NCBI GenBank assembly: GCA_964520985.1
Contig: CAZFPB010000001.1
Coordinates: forward strand, 372,001 to 436,000
DNA: 64,000 nt
Reading direction: 5' to 3'
Origin: CAYSGL01 sp964520985
GTDB taxonomy: Bacteria > Pseudomonadota > Alphaproteobacteria > Micavibrionales > Micavibrionaceae
Shown: positions 61,204 to 64,000 of the stretch, piece after piece
Layout: the number at the start of each line of letters is the position of its first letter
Position numbering within the stretch: the first letter of the stretch is position 1
Translations under genes and position numbers: made by a program
Notes under the pieces: generated by a model
Database searches by the model: none
Told to the model about the DNA's origin: nothing
Seen by the model: only the letters and a program-made list of their open reading frames with translations

Positions 61204-61407
61204 GTGAAAAAAGAAAGTGTTATATGCCTGACGTTTGGTTTTGCCATCGCAGTTTCAGCGTGCGTGGTTGTGCGGCAAATAAAGTTTGAACCTTCCAATT
61301 CCAATATCGATTATATCTTAAAAGGCATCCAAGAAAGTCGGCTGAATCATCCGAATGGTTATCCAGTCGGGAGGATAGACGATAGCTACAGCGCATTCCG
61401 TCCCTAA
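61204..61407 (+). CDS. Small putative lipoprotein after nuoF, 67 aa
   Basis: Starts at GTG 61204, two bases after the nuoF stop, so it rides on the nuo transcript. The N-terminus MKKESVICLTFGFAIAVSAC has a hydrophobic stretch and a lipobox-like VSAC (Cys20). About 47 polar residues follow, ending in YSAFRP. It is in the place of nuoG. It may be an unrelated gene that entered the operon. No family is recognised. Confidence 0.55.
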   Translation: MKKESVICLTFGFAIAVSACVVVRQIKFEPSNSNIDYILKGIQESRLNHPNGYPVGRIDDSYSAFRP

Positions 61408-61410
61408 ATT

Positions 61411-62235
61411 TTACGCGCTTTTCTTCATGATTGCTGTCTGGAAATACCGTCCCGCATTTTGGAACAGGGCCATGCCGTCGGCATGATCCGCTAATGTTTC
61501 GCCTTTACGGCGGGCAGCGTCTTTCAGGTTCGCGTAATCATCGCGTTGTGACATGAACATGCCGCGCTCGGGGTGCGGCATAATAATTAACACACGGCCA
61601 GATGGATCAGTGAGGCCCGCGATATCATCGGTCGAGCCGTTCGGATTGAATGGAAATTCACCGTTGGCGCTTGCGCCATCTTTAGTGAAGCGTAGGGCGA
61701 TCTGATTATTTTTTTTCAGTGTCGCCAGCGTTTCATCATCCATCATGAAACGGCCTTCACCGTGAGCGACGGGGATGTGCATAGTCTCAATATCGGCAAG
61801 CCATGGGGAATTGGTTTTTTGTGTCGCGACATCGATCCAGCGGCATTGATAGCGCGCGGATGCGTTGTGTGTGACGGCAACCTGACGCTCCCCATATTTT
61901 TCATCGATGGCAGGAGCGAGGCCGAGATTCGCCGCGATCTGGCAGCCATTGCAGATGCCGATGGTCAGCGTATCGCGCAGCAAGAATTCTTTTAAGTGAT
62001 CGCCGAGCGTGAGGCGCATTTTTTGTGCGAGGGCATTGCCCGATCCCGTATCGTCGCCATAAGAAAATCCGCCGGGTAGAGCGAGGACTTGCGCGGTTTT
62101 TAATTCTTCGGGCGCTTCTGCCAGATCATTGATATGGCGGATGTGCGCATCAAACCCGGCAATAGCAAATGCCTGCGCAGTTTCTTCTTCGCTGTTAATG
62201 CCGTAACCGGTGATGACGAGGGCTTTTGCGCTCAT
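61411..62235 (-). CDS. purQ: Phosphoribosylformylglycinamidine synthase, glutaminase subunit
   Basis: Supplies ammonia for the fourth step of purine synthesis. The 274-residue class I amidotransferase has GGFSYGDDTGSG, the nucleophile Cys in GICNGCQIA, and the His/Glu pair in MPHPERGMF. It is about 50 residues longer than the usual PurQ of B. subtilis type, with an extended loop between residues 130 and 215. It overlaps purL by one base on the minus strand and converges on the nuo lipoprotein gene. Confidence 0.92.
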   Translation of the reverse strand: MSAKALVITGYGINSEEETAQAFAIAGFDAHIRHINDLAEAPEELKTAQVLALPGGFSYGDDTGSGNALAQKMRLTLGDHLKEFLLRDTLTIGICNGCQIAANLGLAPAIDEKYGERQVAVTHNASARYQCRWIDVATQKTNSPWLADIETMHIPVAHGEGRFMMDDETLATLKKNNQIALRFTKDGASANGEFPFNPNGSTDDIAGLTDPSGRVLIIMPHPERGMFMSQRDDYANLKDAARRKGETLADHADGMALFQNAGRYFQTAIMKKSA

Positions 62236-64000
62236 TAGTAATCCTTCAACGTGTTTTTATAGGCATGAACTATATCGTCAAGTGCGATAGCAGTTTTGTT
62301 GATCGTCAGGGTCGGCGAATCCGTTACCGTGCCGATCTGTATGGCGTATGATCCCATGGCCTGTTCGAAGGCGGCTTTATCCTGCGGTGCAATGGTTACT
62401 AGGATACGGCCCGTGCTTTCAGAAAACAGCATGACATCGCCGCGCAGATCATCCGGCAGCGTGATATTCATGCCCAGCTGGCCGCCGATGCAGGTTTTTG
62501 CCAGTGCCACACCGAGGCCGCCATGGGTGATGGCGATCGAGGAGGCGGGCAGCGGCGCTTTGTTCAATTTACGATACAGATCGAGGTTGGTTTTGCCATC
62601 GGTCTCCGGCACGTTGCTGCCGAGTTTATTATGCATCGCGTAATATTCGGATGCGCCGAGTTCGTTGCGAGTCGCGCCCAGAATGTAAACCAGATCGCCC
62701 GACTGTTTTGCGTCGAGCGAGATGGCGTTCGCGACATCTTGCATGACGCCGATACCCGAAACGAGCAGGGTTGGCGGAATTGAAATTTTCACTGGCTTGT
62801 CATTGGCATCATAGCCTTTGAAGTCGTTGAACATCGAATCTTTGCCGGAGATAAACGGTGTGCCATAGAGAACGGCGAGGTCGTAAATCGCTTCGCAGGC
62901 GCGCTTCAACTGGCCAAGGCGCTCAGCCTCTTCCGATGAACACCAGCAGAAGTTATCAAGGATGGCGAGGTGATCAACCGGGCAGCCTGCGGCGACGGCA
63001 TTGCGGACGGCGATATCGACCGAGGCAGTCGCCATATGATAGGTGTCGATATCAGAATAAAGCGGGGCTAGACCTTGTGACAAAACGACGCCGCGTGGAT
63101 TGCCGAGAACAGGACGCGAGACGGACGCTTCGGCATAGACCCGGCCTTTGCCTTGCAGCGGACCGAGTACGGCGGAGCCTTGCACGTTGTAATCATACTG
63201 GTAAGCGACGAATTCTTTGGACGCGATGTTCGGGCGGGCAAGCATAGTCAGCAGCGCCTCTTTGTAATCCGGCTCCTGCAGATTTGGTTCGGCATCGCCG
63301 CCACGGGTGAAGGTTGTTTTCAGTGGCGTTTCCGGAATGCCGTCATGGAGGAAGTCCATCGTCATATCCATGACAAGTTCGCCCATCCAGGTTGCCTGCG
63401 CGCGGCCTGTGTCGGTGAACTCACCCACATCCCATGCTTCGACGCCGCGCTTGGCAAACAGCTCGAGCAGTTTTTTCACATTCTGCGGCGGAACGGCCAG
63501 CGTCATACGTTCTTGCGATTCAGAAATCCAGATTTCCCATGGCTGCATGCCGGGATATTTCAGTGGCACTTTATCGAGCGCGACGATAAAGCCGCCGGAG
63601 CCTTCGCCCATCTCACCCACGGAGGAGGATAGACCGCCCGCGCCGTTATCAGTGATGGCGTTGTAGAGACCGAGATCGCGAATATCTTTGATAATCGCAT
63701 CCGACATTTTTTTCTGCGTGATCGGATCGCCGATCTGCACGGCGGTCGCGGGCGAACCTTCGTCCAGCGCAACAGAGGAGAAAGTCGCGCCATGAATCCC
63801 ATCGCGGCCAACCTTGCCACCTGCCATGATGATGCGGTCGCCTTTTTGCGCGCGTTTTTCGTGAGAGGGTTTGCCATTAATCTTGCGCGGAATTAATCCG
63901 ACGGTGCCGGCGAACACCAGCGGCTTGCCCGCATACCGGTCATCGAAATAGACAAAGCCCTGCGGCGTTGGAATGCCCGAGCAGTTACCGCCGTGGTTCA
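62235..64000 (-). CDS. purL: Phosphoribosylformylglycinamidine synthase, large subunit (5' end outside window)
   Basis: The synthetase partner of PurQ. The frame is open to the right edge, giving 588 residues of the C-terminal part: HGGNCSGIPTPQGFVYFDD near the edge, then RIIMAGGKVGRDGIHGATF (ATP/phosphate loop), DNGAGGLSSSVGEMG, and in the second AIR-synthase-like half TGDVLFSEST-type text (here VMLFSESTGRILVTIAP). The first ATG-like codon at 63917 is internal. The unseen N-terminus decides whether it includes a PurS-like part. Confidence 0.9.
   Translation of the reverse strand, partial: NHGGNCSGIPTPQGFVYFDDRYAGKPLVFAGTVGLIPRKINGKPSHEKRAQKGDRIIMAGGKVGRDGIHGATFSSVALDEGSPATAVQIGDPITQKKMSDAIIKDIRDLGLYNAITDNGAGGLSSSVGEMGEGSGGFIVALDKVPLKYPGMQPWEIWISESQERMTLAVPPQNVKKLLELFAKRGVEAWDVGEFTDTGRAQATWMGELVMDMTMDFLHDGIPETPLKTTFTRGGDAEPNLQEPDYKEALLTMLARPNIASKEFVAYQYDYNVQGSAVLGPLQGKGRVYAEASVSRPVLGNPRGVVLSQGLAPLYSDIDTYHMATASVDIAVRNAVAAGCPVDHLAILDNFCWCSSEEAERLGQLKRACEAIYDLAVLYGTPFISGKDSMFNDFKGYDANDKPVKISIPPTLLVSGIGVMQDVANAISLDAKQSGDLVYILGATRNELGASEYYAMHNKLGSNVPETDGKTNLDLYRKLNKAPLPASSIAITHGGLGVALAKTCIGGQLGMNITLPDDLRGDVMLFSESTGRILVTIAPQDKAAFEQAMGSYAIQIGTVTDSPTLTINKTAIALDDIVHAYKNTLKDY

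Overview
The window reads as chromosome from a free-living, Gram-negative alphaproteobacterium. Support comes from the hom-glpX-recJ block, the tig/clpP/lon/hup neighbourhood, separate nuoE and nuoF genes, LptD (so lipopolysaccharide), a class I PHA synthase, and HWE/HisKA_2-type signalling. I cannot fix the genus; an uncultured or Micavibrio-like lineage is only a guess. Core genes are GC-rich. The stretch from about 9.7 to 31.85 kb is visibly AT-richer and looks acquired.

Layout. 1-9.6 kb: a methyltransferase, two small hypothetical genes, phaC, an OmpA-type lipoprotein, hom, glpX, recJ and a bile-acid-symporter-type transporter. 9.6-24.8 kb: an integrative element at the 3' end of tRNA-Glu(UUC). 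It carries a P4-type integrase, two accessory genes, an AlpA / HTH-zinc / second-recombinase module and a tightly overlapping defence operon. The operon order is Mrr-like nuclease, hsdM, membrane-anchored small protein, hsdS, SIR2, DUF3644 (HEPN), hsdR, small PD-(D/E)XK protein. 25.1-31.5 kb: a second AT-rich block holding a baeRF/host-attachment-type protein and a signalling cluster (receiver, GAF-HisKA_2 kinase, CHASE-PAS hybrid kinase with HPt, and a convergent receiver protein). A degenerate copy of the tRNA-Glu 3' end at 31.85 kb may mark the outer border.

32-45.6 kb: a MerC-like membrane protein coupled to a DEAD-box helicase, lptD, an envelope coiled-coil protein, an AsmA/YdbH-like protein, parE, a secreted protein, glnA, tRNA-His, an NAD(P)HX dehydratase, tRNA-Leu and tig. 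45.6-53.5 kb: a small secreted peptide, aroK-aroB, a CorC-family protein, a secreted repeat protein, clpP, lon and hup; clpX is missing from its usual place. 53.5-64 kb: tRNA-Val, ald, an M29 aminopeptidase, tRNA-Asp, nuoABCDEF followed by a tiny lipoprotein instead of nuoG, and on the opposite strand purQ and purL (purL runs off the right edge).

The most interesting system is the defence operon. An intact-looking SIR2 domain protein and an RX4H-bearing HEPN protein are inserted between hsdS and hsdR with translational coupling. This is the slot occupied in the E. coli prr locus by the HEPN anticodon nuclease PrrC, which is held silent by the R-M complex and released when a phage inhibits restriction. 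By analogy, the pair may be a back-up abortive-infection effector guarded by the type I enzyme; that is an inference.
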